Shown here: one piece after another, positions 34,278 to 43,606 of the stretch | Position numbering within the stretch: position 1 is the first letter of the stretch | Layout of the letters: each line of letters opens with the position of its first letter | Assembly (NCBI GenBank): GCA_910583555.1 | Contig: CAJTXO010000018.1 | Location: forward strand, 1-64,000 | Source of the DNA: an uncultured Eubacterium sp. | Lineage (GTDB): Bacteria > Bacillota > Clostridia > Lachnospirales > Lachnospiraceae | Length of the DNA stretch: 64,000 nucleotides | Direction: 5' to 3' | Notes under the pieces: model-generated | The model's database searches: none | Told to the model about the DNA's origin: nothing | What the model saw: the letters and a program-made list of their open reading frames with translations, nothing else | Program-made: the position numbers and the translations under genes

Positions 34278-36065
34278 ATGGGTAATTTATTTGCAAGCTT
34301 TAATGCAGGAGTGTCAGGGTTGACGGCCGCGCAGACATCATTGTATACGGCGGCTCATAACCTTGCGAACGCCACGACGGAAGGTCATTCGAGACAGCAG
34401 GTTATGGTGACGGATTCCTTTTACACGACGCAGTATGGTCCTTATTCGAACCATATGCAGATTGGAAAGGGAGCGGATGTGGCGATGATCCGTCAGGTGC
34501 GCAACAAGTTCCTGGACGGACAGTACCGCCTGCAGCTCGGCCGGCAGAGTTTTTATGAGATGCAGTACAAAGCGGTTGAAGGGATTGAAGAAGTCTTTGG
34601 AGAGATGGAAGGAGAAGAATTCCTGGATGTGCTGGGAGAGGGTTTGTGGAAAGCCATCGCCAATCTTCAGGAAAATCCGCAGGATATCGTATCGCGGACG
34701 GAGCTGGTATCCGTGGCATCCCAGTTTATCGATCGCGCCAGAGTGCTGCAAAACCATTTATACCAGTATCAGAAAAATATGAATCAGGACGTGCAGAACC
34801 AGGTCAAGGACATCAATGACATTGTCTCACAGATCCGCGATTACAATATGCTGATCCGCAAATTTGAGGCGACCGGTGAACAGGCCAATGATTACCGCGA
34901 TGCTAGAAATCTTTTACTGGATCGTCTGGGATCCTATATCAATCACAGGCAGATCGAGGAAGTGGACGGCACCATTTCGATCTATGCCGAGGGCGGATAT
35001 CTTCTGGAGGGCAACGTGCAGTATAATCTGACGACCGCGTATGAGAGCGAGACGTCCAAACTGCTCAAGCCGGTGTGGGAGGTCGGAGGAGACTTCTTTA
35101 TCCGCGATGAGCTGTACTATGCCGTAGAAGATAATTCGGATGTGGGTTCCCTCAAGGGACTTCTGGTGGCAAGGGGACCGCACGCGACCGATTATACATA
35201 TATGCCAGTCAAACCGAAAGAAGAGGACTTCCGAAATGAAGACGGAGTGTTGGATGAGAGGGCGTATTTCAATGCGACGGAACGTTACAACGAAGAGGTA
35301 AAAGTATACAATGAAACAATACAGCCATCGATCATTATGACGGTGCAGGCACAGTTTGACCAGCTCATACACGGTATCGTCACGATGTTGAACGATTCGT
35401 TTTGTCCGAATAAAGAGATGGAGATCGAACTGGCGGACGGCACGAAACAGACGATCACCGTATTAGATACGGAAAAGGCGGCCATCGGTGATGACAAGGA
35501 TAAAACGATGGGCACCGAGCTTTTTGTACGGCGCACGACGGACCGGTATAAGGAAGTAGAGGTAAATGTTCCGGGCGAGACGGAGCCGGTGAAAGTGTAC
35601 CAGTATATCGAGGAAGATCCGTCTGACCGATATACACTTTACACGCTCGAGCAGTTGGAAGTCAATCCGGAACTTCTCAGGGATCCGTCCAAACTGCCGC
35701 TGACGGCGAACCCGTCAGCTGACCACGCCGAGGGGTTTGAGTGGGATCTGTGCGAGGACATCATGAAAAAGTGGCAGCAGGACTTCAGCGCGCTGGATCC
35801 GAATTCACTGGCGACGTATGATTTCTCAGGTTACTATGGCGCGCTCGTCGGACAGTTCGCGATCCAGGGGGATATATGGCGCGGCATCATCCAAAATCAG
35901 GAGAGTACCGTGTTTTCTATAGAAGGGGAGCGGCAGAAGGTGATGGGAGTTTCGACGGATGAGGAGCTTTCCGACCTCATCAAATTCCAGCAGTGCTACA
36001 ATGCGTCTTCCCGTTACATTACAGTAGTAGACGAGATGATCGAGCACTTGATCACGAGAATGTAA
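34278..36065 (+). CDS. flgK: Flagellar hook-associated protein 1 (first copy)
   Basis: FlgK is the first hook-filament junction protein, exported through the flagellar type III system. The 595-residue protein has the conserved ends: GNLFASFNAGVSGLTAAQTS and N-L-A-N-A-T-T-E-G-H-S-R at the start, and the C-terminal LSDLIKFQQCYNASSRYITV. The middle (about 200-520) is variable domain. A second FlgK paralogue follows directly and the two share only their ends, so the junction may use two different subunits or the genes may be used at different times. The start ATG at 34278 has AAAGAGG upstream. An 18-bp tandem repeat follows the stop. Confidence 0.92.
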   Translation: MGNLFASFNAGVSGLTAAQTSLYTAAHNLANATTEGHSRQQVMVTDSFYTTQYGPYSNHMQIGKGADVAMIRQVRNKFLDGQYRLQLGRQSFYEMQYKAVEGIEEVFGEMEGEEFLDVLGEGLWKAIANLQENPQDIVSRTELVSVASQFIDRARVLQNHLYQYQKNMNQDVQNQVKDINDIVSQIRDYNMLIRKFEATGEQANDYRDARNLLLDRLGSYINHRQIEEVDGTISIYAEGGYLLEGNVQYNLTTAYESETSKLLKPVWEVGGDFFIRDELYYAVEDNSDVGSLKGLLVARGPHATDYTYMPVKPKEEDFRNEDGVLDERAYFNATERYNEEVKVYNETIQPSIIMTVQAQFDQLIHGIVTMLNDSFCPNKEMEIELADGTKQTITVLDTEKAAIGDDKDKTMGTELFVRRTTDRYKEVEVNVPGETEPVKVYQYIEEDPSDRYTLYTLEQLEVNPELLRDPSKLPLTANPSADHAEGFEWDLCEDIMKKWQQDFSALDPNSLATYDFSGYYGALVGQFAIQGDIWRGIIQNQESTVFSIEGERQKVMGVSTDEELSDLIKFQQCYNASSRYITVVDEMIEHLITRM

Positions 36066-36078
36066 AAAGCAGGCAGAT

Positions 36079-36132
36079 AATTCAGCATAGCAGAACAATT
36101 CAGCATAGCAGAACAATTCAGCATAGCAGAAT
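36079..36132 (+). repeat. 18-bp repeat in three tandem copies between the flgK genes
   Basis: The unit AATTCAGCATAGCAGAAC occurs at 36079-36096, 36097-36114 and 36115-36132 (last base changed). It starts 13 bases after the stop of the first flgK and ends just before the ribosome binding site of the second. Confidence 0.95.
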
Positions 36133-36143
36133 GGAGAGATAAT

Positions 36144-38018
36144 ATGGGATTAGGAACATTTCAGGGACTTGAAATCGCGAAATCAGGTATGATGGCGTAC
36201 AATGCGTCCATGCAGACAGCCGCACATAACCTTGCAAATATTGGAACGAACGGATATTCCCGCCAGGTCGTGCGCACAAGCGCGCAGACGCGACAGGTAA
36301 GTTCGATCAAGGTAGTAGGTTCTGGCGTTTATATGCAGGGCATCGAGAGGATGCACAATGAATATTATGATACGAAATTTGAGCGGGCGACTTCTACGTA
36401 CGGCAAATACAGCGCGCATGCTTATTATCTGAATGAGATACAGCGAAAACTGTACTCCGCGGATGATAAGACAGGCGGCATCACAAATGCGTTTGATACC
36501 TTTTGTACGTCTTTGACCCAGTTGCCGGATAACGCCGGCGAGCAGTCATGGCGCAAAAAGGTGATCTCTTATGGCGATACGTTTACGCGTTTTGTGCAGG
36601 AGACGGCGACATATCTCCAGAATCTGCAGGACGAGGCAAATGTGCAGATCAAATCGAGCGTGGACCAGATCAACGCGATCGCCGACCAGATCGCATCGGT
36701 GACGAAACAGATCAATACACTGGAGGCGTACGGTAATATTGCCAACGATCTGCGCGACCAGCGAACCGTTCTCCTCGATGAGCTGTCGGAATACTGCAAC
36801 ATTAAGGTATTGGAGGAAGAACCGGGAGAAGGAGTCGGCATGAACCGATTTTATGTTTATGTCGATGGCGCCACATTGATCGATACGATTGATGTAAATA
36901 AACTTGTGATAGTTGAAAATGAAAATACAAAGAATATCAATGACATAGACGGTCTGTATAACGTAGCCTGGGCGGACGGGACGCCGTTCCATCCGTACAG
37001 TTCGAATCTGGGCGGCACACTGCAGGCGCTGTTTGAGGTGAGAGACGGAAATAACGCTACGACTCTGCAGGGACTGGCACAGAAGGGCAGCCTGAAAAAT
37101 GACGCGGATGGCAATCTTGTAGTCACGATGACCAGTGCGAATATTAATGACGTGAATCTTCTTAATATTCCGGCGGACGACGGTGAAATCACGATCGGCA
37201 ATTACACATACAATTATGAGAAATTTAAAGTGGATGTTCTGGAAAGCGGTGAGTTCTCCTATACCTTTACCTTGAAAAATAATATTTCCGTCAGTCAGGC
37301 GACCGTACTGGAGCGCGCTGTCAATGAGGGCCGTCAGATGATCGTCGGTGACAGTGTGGCATATAAGGGAGTGCCGTACTATATGGCACAGATCAATGAG
37401 TTTGTGAGGACGTATGCGCAGGCGTTTAACGGCGCCCATAAAGAAGGATATGACGCCAATGGGAATAAGGGTATTGATTTCTTCAACGCGACCGTGCCGG
37501 CGACCGGCGACAACTATATCTTTACGCAGAAAGACAGCGATGGTCACTACAATTCCTTTAATTCTACGCCGATACAGGAGGAAAATGGAAGCTATACCGG
37601 AAGCTATTACTATATGACGGCACTGAACTTCCGCATCACTGACGCCGTGCTGACGGATCAGAATTTATTTGCCTGCTACTCCGAATATCTGCCGGGCGAA
37701 TCGCAGAATATCAACGTACATGCGCTGGCGAACCTGAAAGACGACCCGAAGATGTTCCTGCACGGAGCGCCGGACGCGTTCCTCCAGTCTTTCACGGCGG
37801 ACATCGCCGTTGACTGCCAGAAAGCGCAGACACTGCAGCAAAGCCAGAAAAATATCATGGACGCCGTGGCGTTGCAGCGGCAGTCCGTGTCAGGTGCGGA
37901 CGAGGACGAGGAAACGGAGAATCTTCTCACGTTCCAGCGGCTTACGTTCCACCAGTATAAAGTGTTGTCCGTGATGAACGAAGTGTTGGATAAGCTGATC
38001 AACCAGACAGCGGTATAA
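36144..38018 (+). CDS. flgK: Flagellar hook-associated protein 1 (second copy)
   Basis: The 624-residue protein is a second FlgK: GLGTFQGLEIAKSGMMAYNA and NLANIGTNGYSRQVV at the start, and the C-terminal ETENLLTFQRLTFHQYKVLS followed by VLDKLINQTAV. It keeps the terminal export and polymerisation segments, while its central domain differs from the first FlgK. Two adjacent flgK genes are known from other Lachnospiraceae, as far as I recall. ATGGAGAG precedes the start. flgL follows after 22 bases, so flgK-flgK-flgL appear to be one operon with flgMN. Confidence 0.9.
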   Translation: MGLGTFQGLEIAKSGMMAYNASMQTAAHNLANIGTNGYSRQVVRTSAQTRQVSSIKVVGSGVYMQGIERMHNEYYDTKFERATSTYGKYSAHAYYLNEIQRKLYSADDKTGGITNAFDTFCTSLTQLPDNAGEQSWRKKVISYGDTFTRFVQETATYLQNLQDEANVQIKSSVDQINAIADQIASVTKQINTLEAYGNIANDLRDQRTVLLDELSEYCNIKVLEEEPGEGVGMNRFYVYVDGATLIDTIDVNKLVIVENENTKNINDIDGLYNVAWADGTPFHPYSSNLGGTLQALFEVRDGNNATTLQGLAQKGSLKNDADGNLVVTMTSANINDVNLLNIPADDGEITIGNYTYNYEKFKVDVLESGEFSYTFTLKNNISVSQATVLERAVNEGRQMIVGDSVAYKGVPYYMAQINEFVRTYAQAFNGAHKEGYDANGNKGIDFFNATVPATGDNYIFTQKDSDGHYNSFNSTPIQEENGSYTGSYYYMTALNFRITDAVLTDQNLFACYSEYLPGESQNINVHALANLKDDPKMFLHGAPDAFLQSFTADIAVDCQKAQTLQQSQKNIMDAVALQRQSVSGADEDEETENLLTFQRLTFHQYKVLSVMNEVLDKLINQTAV

Positions 38019-38040
38019 AAAGAAAGGTCGTGGATGTCAA

Positions 38041-39525
38041 ATGAGAATAACAAATAATATGATGAGAAATAATTCGATGCTCCATATACAGAGAAATAAG
38101 GTGGCATATAACAAATATTTTGAACAATATGCGACGGAGAAGAAGATCCAGAAACCGTCGGATGATCCTACAATTGCCGTACGAGCCCTGAAATACCGTA
38201 CGACGATGGTAGAAATCAGGCAGTACATCTCGAACTGTACCGACGCGCAGAACTGGATGGACGCGACAGAGGAGCCGATGAAGAAGGCAAATTCGATTCT
38301 CGATAAGATGATCGAGGATGTGACGAATGCAGCCAATGACCCGAACAATGCGGACGACCGCGCGATGATCGTGCAGCAGCTGCGGGAGTACTCCGGATTT
38401 ATCTATGAGCAGAACGCGAATTCGGACTATGCCGGTCGCTATCTCTTCACCGGATACCGCACCGACCTGCCGCTTTTATTTGATAATGCGCAGTCGGATA
38501 CGACGTATACGATCACAGAGGGGTTGGAGATCAATAAGATCGAAAACACGTCATTTGTATACGGACAGCCGGAGTACGGGGATACAAAGACGGCGGATGA
38601 TTACGCGAATGAGGCGTCAGAATTTTTGACGGCGCACCGCATCATGGTTTCCTATAATAACTGTGATAATCAGGATGTGACCATAACATATAAGGATGTC
38701 GCAGGCGAGAGCCACACGATCACGGCCGTGACAAAAAGTATCCCGGAAAATACTGTTTACAATGAGCACTATATGCCGGGAGACGATGAAGTATATTTTG
38801 TGCCGGAGACGGGAGAAATTGTTTTCGGGCAGAATATTTATGATTCCGTGCGTGCGGGATCGGACATGAGCGTCCGCTATCAGAAGACGAATTTCGAAAA
38901 AAGTGACATTCGTCCCGAACATTATTTTGACTGCCGTGCGGTCAATAACGTGACAGGCGTCACGAGAAATTACGCGGATGTCAGGGGGCAGAAGATCAAT
39001 TACCAGATCAATTTCAGCCAGATGCTGACTGTCAATACACTCGGCTGTGACGCGTTTGACACATCGATCGGCAGGGTTGTGGATCAGATCTACAACGTGA
39101 TCAACGATCTGGATGTTATGGAAATGAACCGGACAGCGGTACAAAAACGTATCGCCGACTGCGATCCGGGAGACAAGGAGACAATGGCGAGCCTGAAAGA
39201 ACTCGAAGAGCAGATCGGAACACAGATCGCGCTGCAGAATACAGTGCTCACAAACACGTACTCCCATGCCATCACCGTGTTCCAGGACGCGAAGCACACG
39301 CTGAACGTGGCGGTAGCGGATCACGGATCGCGCTATAACCGTATGGAAATGACGAAAAATCAGTTGGAGATCTTAGAGATCGACACAGACGAGGCAAAAT
39401 CTGAAAATGAAAATGTGGATCTGGAGGAAGTCCTCGTCAATTATACAGAAGCGGACCTTCTCTATCAGGCGACGCTCCAGGCGACGTCAAAAATACTGGG
39501 AACGTCGCTGCTTGACTTTATTTAA
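38041..39525 (+). CDS. flgL: Flagellar hook-associated protein 3
   Basis: FlgL is the second junction protein between hook and filament and belongs to the flagellin superfamily. The 494-residue protein starts MRITNNMMRNNSMLHIQRNK, has KIQKPSDDPTIAVRALKYRT near residue 40, and ends with LLYQATLQATSKILGTSLLDFI, the flagellin-type C-terminal helix. It is longer than the usual about 300 residues through an insertion in the central domain (about 150-330). It lies between flgK and fliW with gaps of 22 and 20 bases. Confidence 0.92.
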   Translation: MRITNNMMRNNSMLHIQRNKVAYNKYFEQYATEKKIQKPSDDPTIAVRALKYRTTMVEIRQYISNCTDAQNWMDATEEPMKKANSILDKMIEDVTNAANDPNNADDRAMIVQQLREYSGFIYEQNANSDYAGRYLFTGYRTDLPLLFDNAQSDTTYTITEGLEINKIENTSFVYGQPEYGDTKTADDYANEASEFLTAHRIMVSYNNCDNQDVTITYKDVAGESHTITAVTKSIPENTVYNEHYMPGDDEVYFVPETGEIVFGQNIYDSVRAGSDMSVRYQKTNFEKSDIRPEHYFDCRAVNNVTGVTRNYADVRGQKINYQINFSQMLTVNTLGCDAFDTSIGRVVDQIYNVINDLDVMEMNRTAVQKRIADCDPGDKETMASLKELEEQIGTQIALQNTVLTNTYSHAITVFQDAKHTLNVAVADHGSRYNRMEMTKNQLEILEIDTDEAKSENENVDLEEVLVNYTEADLLYQATLQATSKILGTSLLDFI

Positions 39526-39545
39526 CGGAGAAACGAGGTGCTGAT

Positions 39546-40001
39546 ATGCTGGTGAAAACGAGATATTTTGGTGAGATAGACCTGATGGAAGAAAAAATCA
39601 TCACGCTGGATAAAGGGCTGATGGGGTTTGATGAGTTTAAGCGCTACACGATATTATATGACTGCGAAAAAGAAGAGGGGACGAACATCTCCTGGTTCCA
39701 GTGTGTGGATGAGCCTACGCTGGCGCTTCCAGTCATAAACCCGCTGCTCGTGAAAGAGGATTATAACCCGGTGGTGGAAGATGAGCTTCTGGAGGGACTC
39801 GGTGAGATCACGGAGGAAAATCTCGTCATACTGATCACGATGACGGTGCCGAAAGATGTGGAGCAGATGACAGTCAACCTGAAAGCGCCGATCATTATCA
39901 ATGCCGACACGAGGAAGGGCGCGCAGATCATTGTGGAAAATCAGGATTATGAGGTGAAATACAAGATATACGACATCCTCAAACAGAAAAAGGAGGCGTG
40001 A
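39546..40001 (+). CDS. fliW: Flagellar assembly factor FliW
   Basis: FliW binds flagellin and, when flagellin is scarce, binds CsrA and releases it from flagellin mRNA; this partner switch is established in Bacillus subtilis. The 151-residue protein has the family start (VKTRYFGEIDLMEEKIITL and K-G-L-M-G-F), and NLKAPIIINADTRKGAQII in the second half, both typical. The ribosome binding site GAGGTG lies six bases before the ATG. csrA follows after four bases, with its Shine-Dalgarno inside the fliW 3' end, so the two proteins are made together. The CsrA-like sites in the flagellin leaders fit this circuit. Confidence 0.95.
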   Translation: MLVKTRYFGEIDLMEEKIITLDKGLMGFDEFKRYTILYDCEKEEGTNISWFQCVDEPTLALPVINPLLVKEDYNPVVEDELLEGLGEITEENLVILITMTVPKDVEQMTVNLKAPIIINADTRKGAQIIVENQDYEVKYKIYDILKQKKEA

Positions 40002-40005
40002 TCGT

Positions 40006-40224
40006 ATGCTGGCATTAGCGAGAAAAGTAAATGAATCAATTATTATCAACGACGATATCGAGGTTGCGATACTGGAGATCAAAGGCGATCAGGTGAAGGT
40101 GGGGATCAAGGCCCCCAAATCAGTACCTGTTTACCGAAAGGAACTCTATCTCCAGATCCAGGAGGCAAATGCAGAGGCGGTCAAGGCGGCGGACCCCGCT
40201 GCGCTGTCCGAACTTTTGAATTAG
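40006..40224 (+). CDS. csrA: Translational regulator CsrA
   Basis: CsrA is a small RNA-binding dimer that represses flagellin translation by covering the Shine-Dalgarno. The 72-residue protein is typical: MLALARKVNESIIINDDIEV, then VAILEIKGDQVKVGIKAPK with the R-N-A-binding segments L-A-R-K and the P-x-x-V-P-V-Y-R-K-E-L-Y region. AAGGAGG precedes the ATG and overlaps the fliW end. A short terminator-like hairpin lies after the stop and overlaps the next sigma-28 promoter. Confidence 0.96.
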   Translation: MLALARKVNESIIINDDIEVAILEIKGDQVKVGIKAPKSVPVYRKELYLQIQEANAEAVKAADPAALSELLN

Positions 40225-40233
40225 TTGGGGAGG

Positions 40234-40258
40234 AGAGGTTAACTTTTCCTCTTTTTAT
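40234..40258 (+). terminator. Short terminator after csrA, interleaved with the flaG promoter
   Basis: AGAGG and CCTCT form a 5-bp stem (about 40234-40253) followed by TTTTTA. The loop contains TTAAC, the -35 part of the sigma-28-like promoter, so the end of the csrA transcript and the start signal for flaG share the same bases. Confidence 0.5.
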
Positions 40259-40266
40259 GCCGATAT
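40240..40266 (+). promoter_or_regulatory. Sigma-28-type promoter of flaG-fliD
   Basis: TAAC (40240-40243), 15 bases, GCCGATAT (40259-40266). This is the best match in the window to TAAA-N15-GCCGATAA. The flaG start is about 50 bases downstream. Confidence 0.8.
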
Positions 40267-40318
40267 TTTCTTTAAGAAAAATCATAGTTTGCACAAGATA
40301 CACATGGAGGTGTTTAAA

Positions 40319-40753
40319 ATGGAAGTAGAAACGATGGCAAATGTAAATTCAAACTATGGTTCAGCGGAAACTGCGAAGGTATCTGCGCCAAAGACAAATG
40401 TCAAACCGGATGTGGCGCGAGCGGACGCAGTAGTGACGAAAGCTGTACCGAAGACTTCACAGCCGGCACCGGTAGATGCGAAAGGGAATGCTGAACAGCA
40501 GGGAAGCGAACAGCAGCCAAAGGAGCACACGCCGAGCGAGGCCACGATGGCGGATGCTGTGAGCAAAGCAAATCTCAGAATGGAACACACGCGTTGCGAA
40601 TATTCTTATCATAAGAAGACCAATCGTGTTTCAATCAAGGTGATCGATCGGGATACCGACGAGGTGATTCGAGAAATCCCACCGGAAAAGTCCCTGGATA
40701 TGCTGCAGAAAATGTGGGAACTGGCGGGTATGCTCGTTGATGAAAAGCGATAG
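40319..40753 (+). CDS. flaG: Flagellar protein FlaG
   Basis: FlaG family proteins affect filament length; the exact role is not settled. The 144-residue protein has an extended, A/P/K/E/Q-rich N-terminal half (residues 1-80) and the conserved FlaG domain at the end: RCEYSYHKKTNRVSIKVIDR and DEVIREIPPEKSLDMLQKM. The ATG at 40319 follows GGAGGTG (40306-40312) and is preferred over the in-frame ATGs at 40289 and 40304. It is the first gene after the sigma-28-like promoter and lies 56 bases before fliD, the usual order. Confidence 0.88.
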   Translation: MEVETMANVNSNYGSAETAKVSAPKTNVKPDVARADAVVTKAVPKTSQPAPVDAKGNAEQQGSEQQPKEHTPSEATMADAVSKANLRMEHTRCEYSYHKKTNRVSIKVIDRDTDEVIREIPPEKSLDMLQKMWELAGMLVDEKR

Positions 40754-40809
40754 TGGACATACGTGTGAGAGCATGTGTGCCGGACAGAAAGTGAAATGGA
40801 GGAATTGAT

Positions 40810-42984
40810 ATGGGTATTCGAATGAGCGGTCTTTCTTCAGGGCTTGATACAGAGGCGATCGTAGGGGCGCTGATGTCTGCCCAGAGCCTGAAGAAGACAA
40901 AGATTGAAAGAAATAAGACGAAGCTTGAGTGGAAACAGACCAAATGGGCTGAGTTAAATACGAAGTTGTATAAGCTGTACACAGAACATGTTTCCAAGAT
41001 GCGCCTGCAATCTTCATACCAGACGAAGAAAGCGGCAGTTTCCGACCCGACGAAAGCGAATGTAACGGCGAAAAATGGCGCGGTAAACGGAAGTTACACG
41101 TTGGAGATCCAGAACATCGCAACGACACAGTATCTGAGCGGGGCTAAGATCAATGCGGAATCAGTAACGGATAAACTGGTAGACATAGATTCATCGCTGT
41201 TAAACAAGGAAATCGAGATCACGAACGGCGATAAGACGACGAAATTCGCGGTGACGGCGAATTCCACGATCTCTGATTTTACAAAGGCGCTGCAGGACGC
41301 AGGATTGAATGCCAGTTTCGATATGGATCAGAAGCGCTTTTTTATCAGCAGCAAGGACAGCGGTTTGGGAAATTCGTTCTCCATTACGACAACCGGCCTG
41401 ACAGCTGCCGAGGTGTCAGGAAGAGAAGCGATCCGTAATGCTGTTGGCTATGACAAGATGTCAAAGGACAATAAAAAGATCGTCGATGAGGCGATGCAGA
41501 CACTCCAGACATCGGGCGTAGGAACAGATGATTACAATAAAGCACTTGATTCCCTGGCGAAAGCTGCCTATGATTCGAAAAAGACAGCGACGGAGTCCGC
41601 AGCGGCAAAATATGTGCAGGCGAAGCTTTATACTGAGAACTACGCGACGTACGAAACACAGGCCAAAGATGACCTGAAAGCTTCTTATTACGACGATGCC
41701 GGAGATCTGCTGGTTGGAAGAACAGAGGAAGAATACAATAAAGCAGTAAAGGCAAAGGCGGATGAACTGACGACAAATTATGTCAACACGCAGATGAGCA
41801 CGAATAACGATGTGAAACTGCAGGTGGATGCAGCTGCTTTCTCCGGAAAGACAGTAGCTGAGATCCAGGCAATAGGCGGCGAAGGCCTGAATAAATACTA
41901 TGCAAAAGATGGTGGCGCGCTGGAAATCGAGGCGTTTGACGGAACGAATACCTTTAGTGAGAGCGGCATCAAGTCGGCGATCACGGCTGATGTTCAGAAT
42001 TACGCGAGCATTACAGACCGTAACGACACGCTTTCCGGATCCGCGCTCGGCGGACTTGGACTGGCGGACATTTCCGTAGATGCTGATGGTAAGACTACAG
42101 TGAACGGTGGAGCGAATGATTCAAGTAACGCGCTGATGCCGAAGGGCATGTCCCTGGTAGAGGCTTCGGACAGCGTGATCCTGTTGAACGGGGCGGAACT
42201 TACATCTTCCACTTCGACGGTTTCAGCAAACGGACTGGACATCGAATTGACAGGTCTGACGAAGAATGACGGGCCGATCACGTTCTCCGTTTCGAATGAC
42301 GTAGACAGCGTATATAACTCGGTGAAGGCATTCCTGAAAGAGTATAATGAGATTATGAAAGAGATGAAAACCCTTTACAATGCTGAATCCGCGAAAGGGT
42401 ATGAACCTCTTACGAGCGCACAGAAAAAGGAGATGTCAGATGACGATGTCAAACTTTGGGAAGACAAGATCAAAAATTCCCTGCTCCGCAATGACTCAAC
42501 GCTCGGCAGTTTAATGTCCAGTATGCGTTCCGCGATGATGAGTCAGGTGACATATGAAGGGAAGTCGTATTCCCTTGCCAGCTTTGGTATTATGACGTCG
42601 ACGGATTACACCGAGGGCGGTCTGCTCCATATCTACGGAGATGCTGATGACGCGGTGTACGCGGATCAGGAAGATAAGCTGAAAAAAGCGTTGTCAGACG
42701 ATCCGGATGCGGTGATGAATGTGCTGTCGGGTATCTTCGAGAATCTGCGTACGACGATGAGCCAGAAGATGGCGGGAAGCAAGACCAGCAGCGCGATGAC
42801 GTTCTATAACGACATCACGATGAAGGACCAGCTCAAGTCATACGAGAAAGACATCAAGGCATGGGAGAAGAAGCTGGCCAGCATGGAAGATGCGTATTAC
42901 AAGAAATTTACAGCGATGGAAGTGGCACTTTCCAAGTTGCAGTCCCAGCAGAATTCACTGGCAGGACTGTTTGGTGGAAATTAA
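40810..42984 (+). CDS. fliD: Flagellar filament cap protein
   Basis: FliD (HAP2) caps the filament and guides insertion of flagellin subunits. The 724-residue protein has the N-terminal GIRMSGLSSGLDTEAIVGAL, the FliD_N coiled stretch (KTKIERNKTKLEWKQTKWAE), the FliD_C region with NDVDSVYNSVKAFLKEYNEI and SLASFGIMTS, and the C-terminal coiled coil ending MEVALSKLQSQQNSLAGLF. The middle (about 190-430) is an insertion rich in K/A/D of unknown structure. GGAGG precedes the ATG. A long perfect stem-loop separates it from fliS. Confidence 0.94.
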   Translation: MGIRMSGLSSGLDTEAIVGALMSAQSLKKTKIERNKTKLEWKQTKWAELNTKLYKLYTEHVSKMRLQSSYQTKKAAVSDPTKANVTAKNGAVNGSYTLEIQNIATTQYLSGAKINAESVTDKLVDIDSSLLNKEIEITNGDKTTKFAVTANSTISDFTKALQDAGLNASFDMDQKRFFISSKDSGLGNSFSITTTGLTAAEVSGREAIRNAVGYDKMSKDNKKIVDEAMQTLQTSGVGTDDYNKALDSLAKAAYDSKKTATESAAAKYVQAKLYTENYATYETQAKDDLKASYYDDAGDLLVGRTEEEYNKAVKAKADELTTNYVNTQMSTNNDVKLQVDAAAFSGKTVAEIQAIGGEGLNKYYAKDGGALEIEAFDGTNTFSESGIKSAITADVQNYASITDRNDTLSGSALGGLGLADISVDADGKTTVNGGANDSSNALMPKGMSLVEASDSVILLNGAELTSSTSTVSANGLDIELTGLTKNDGPITFSVSNDVDSVYNSVKAFLKEYNEIMKEMKTLYNAESAKGYEPLTSAQKKEMSDDDVKLWEDKIKNSLLRNDSTLGSLMSSMRSAMMSQVTYEGKSYSLASFGIMTSTDYTEGGLLHIYGDADDAVYADQEDKLKKALSDDPDAVMNVLSGIFENLRTTMSQKMAGSKTSSAMTFYNDITMKDQLKSYEKDIKAWEKKLASMEDAYYKKFTAMEVALSKLQSQQNSLAGLFGGN

Positions 42985-43010
42985 GAAATTGGTCGATAGT
43001 ATAATATGTT

Positions 43011-43045
43011 ACATAAAGGGCAAGAATGATTCTTGCTCTTTATGT
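43011..43045 (+). other. 16-bp perfect stem-loop between fliD and fliS
   Basis: ACATAAAGGGCAAGAA (43011-43026) pairs with TTCTTGCTCTTTATGT (43030-43045) with one G-U pair and a three-base loop. No T-run follows, so it is more likely an RNA-stability or processing element than a simple terminator; a terminator role on either strand is still possible. Confidence 0.6.
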
Positions 43046-43137
43046 GGTATATAAATGTTCGATAGAGAGGGAAATCTATCTGTTGTTCTTTTTCCCATAT
43101 ACAAGATGCGCAGGGATCGCGCAGGAACGGAGGAGTA

Positions 43138-43515
43138 ATGGATAACAATATAGCAAATGCATATCAGAGAAATGCGATCATGACGGCTACGCCGGCGGAG
43201 CTTACACTCATGCTTTATGATGGGGCGATCAAGTTTTGCAACATCGGGATGATGGCGATTGAGAAGAAAGAGATTGAGAAGGCGAATACAAATCTGAAAA
43301 AGGCGCAGGCGATCATCACAGAACTCAGGGTGACTCTGGATCATAAGTACGAAGTGTGGGAGGACTTTGAAAGGGTGTATGATTATATATACCGTAAGCT
43401 TGTGGAGGCAAATATCCATAAAGATGCGGAGGCTTTGGAAGAAGCGCTGAAGCGTATCAGGGAGATGCGGGATACGTGGAAAGAAGTGATGCGCAAAAAT
43501 GCTGAAAAGGCGTAG
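43138..43515 (+). CDS. fliS: Flagellin export chaperone
   Basis: FliS is the cytoplasmic chaperone that binds the C-terminal helix of flagellin and prevents early polymerisation; it also helps the FliW circuit in Bacillus. The 125-residue protein has the typical start NNIANAYQRNAIMTATPAEL and then TLMLYDGAIKFCNIGMMAIE, the four-helix FliS bundle. GGAGG (43130-43134) precedes the ATG. It lies between fliD and a second chaperone-like gene, 800 bases before the first flagellin. Confidence 0.95.
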   Translation: MDNNIANAYQRNAIMTATPAELTLMLYDGAIKFCNIGMMAIEKKEIEKANTNLKKAQAIITELRVTLDHKYEVWEDFERVYDYIYRKLVEANIHKDAEALEEALKRIREMRDTWKEVMRKNAEKA

Positions 43516-43606
43516 CCGCCAACAGTAAAATAGTAAACGGCAAAATGGCTGGCAGCAAAGTAATCGGCTTTCCATAGCCGTAGAGATTAAGATAGGATGT
43601 GACGGG

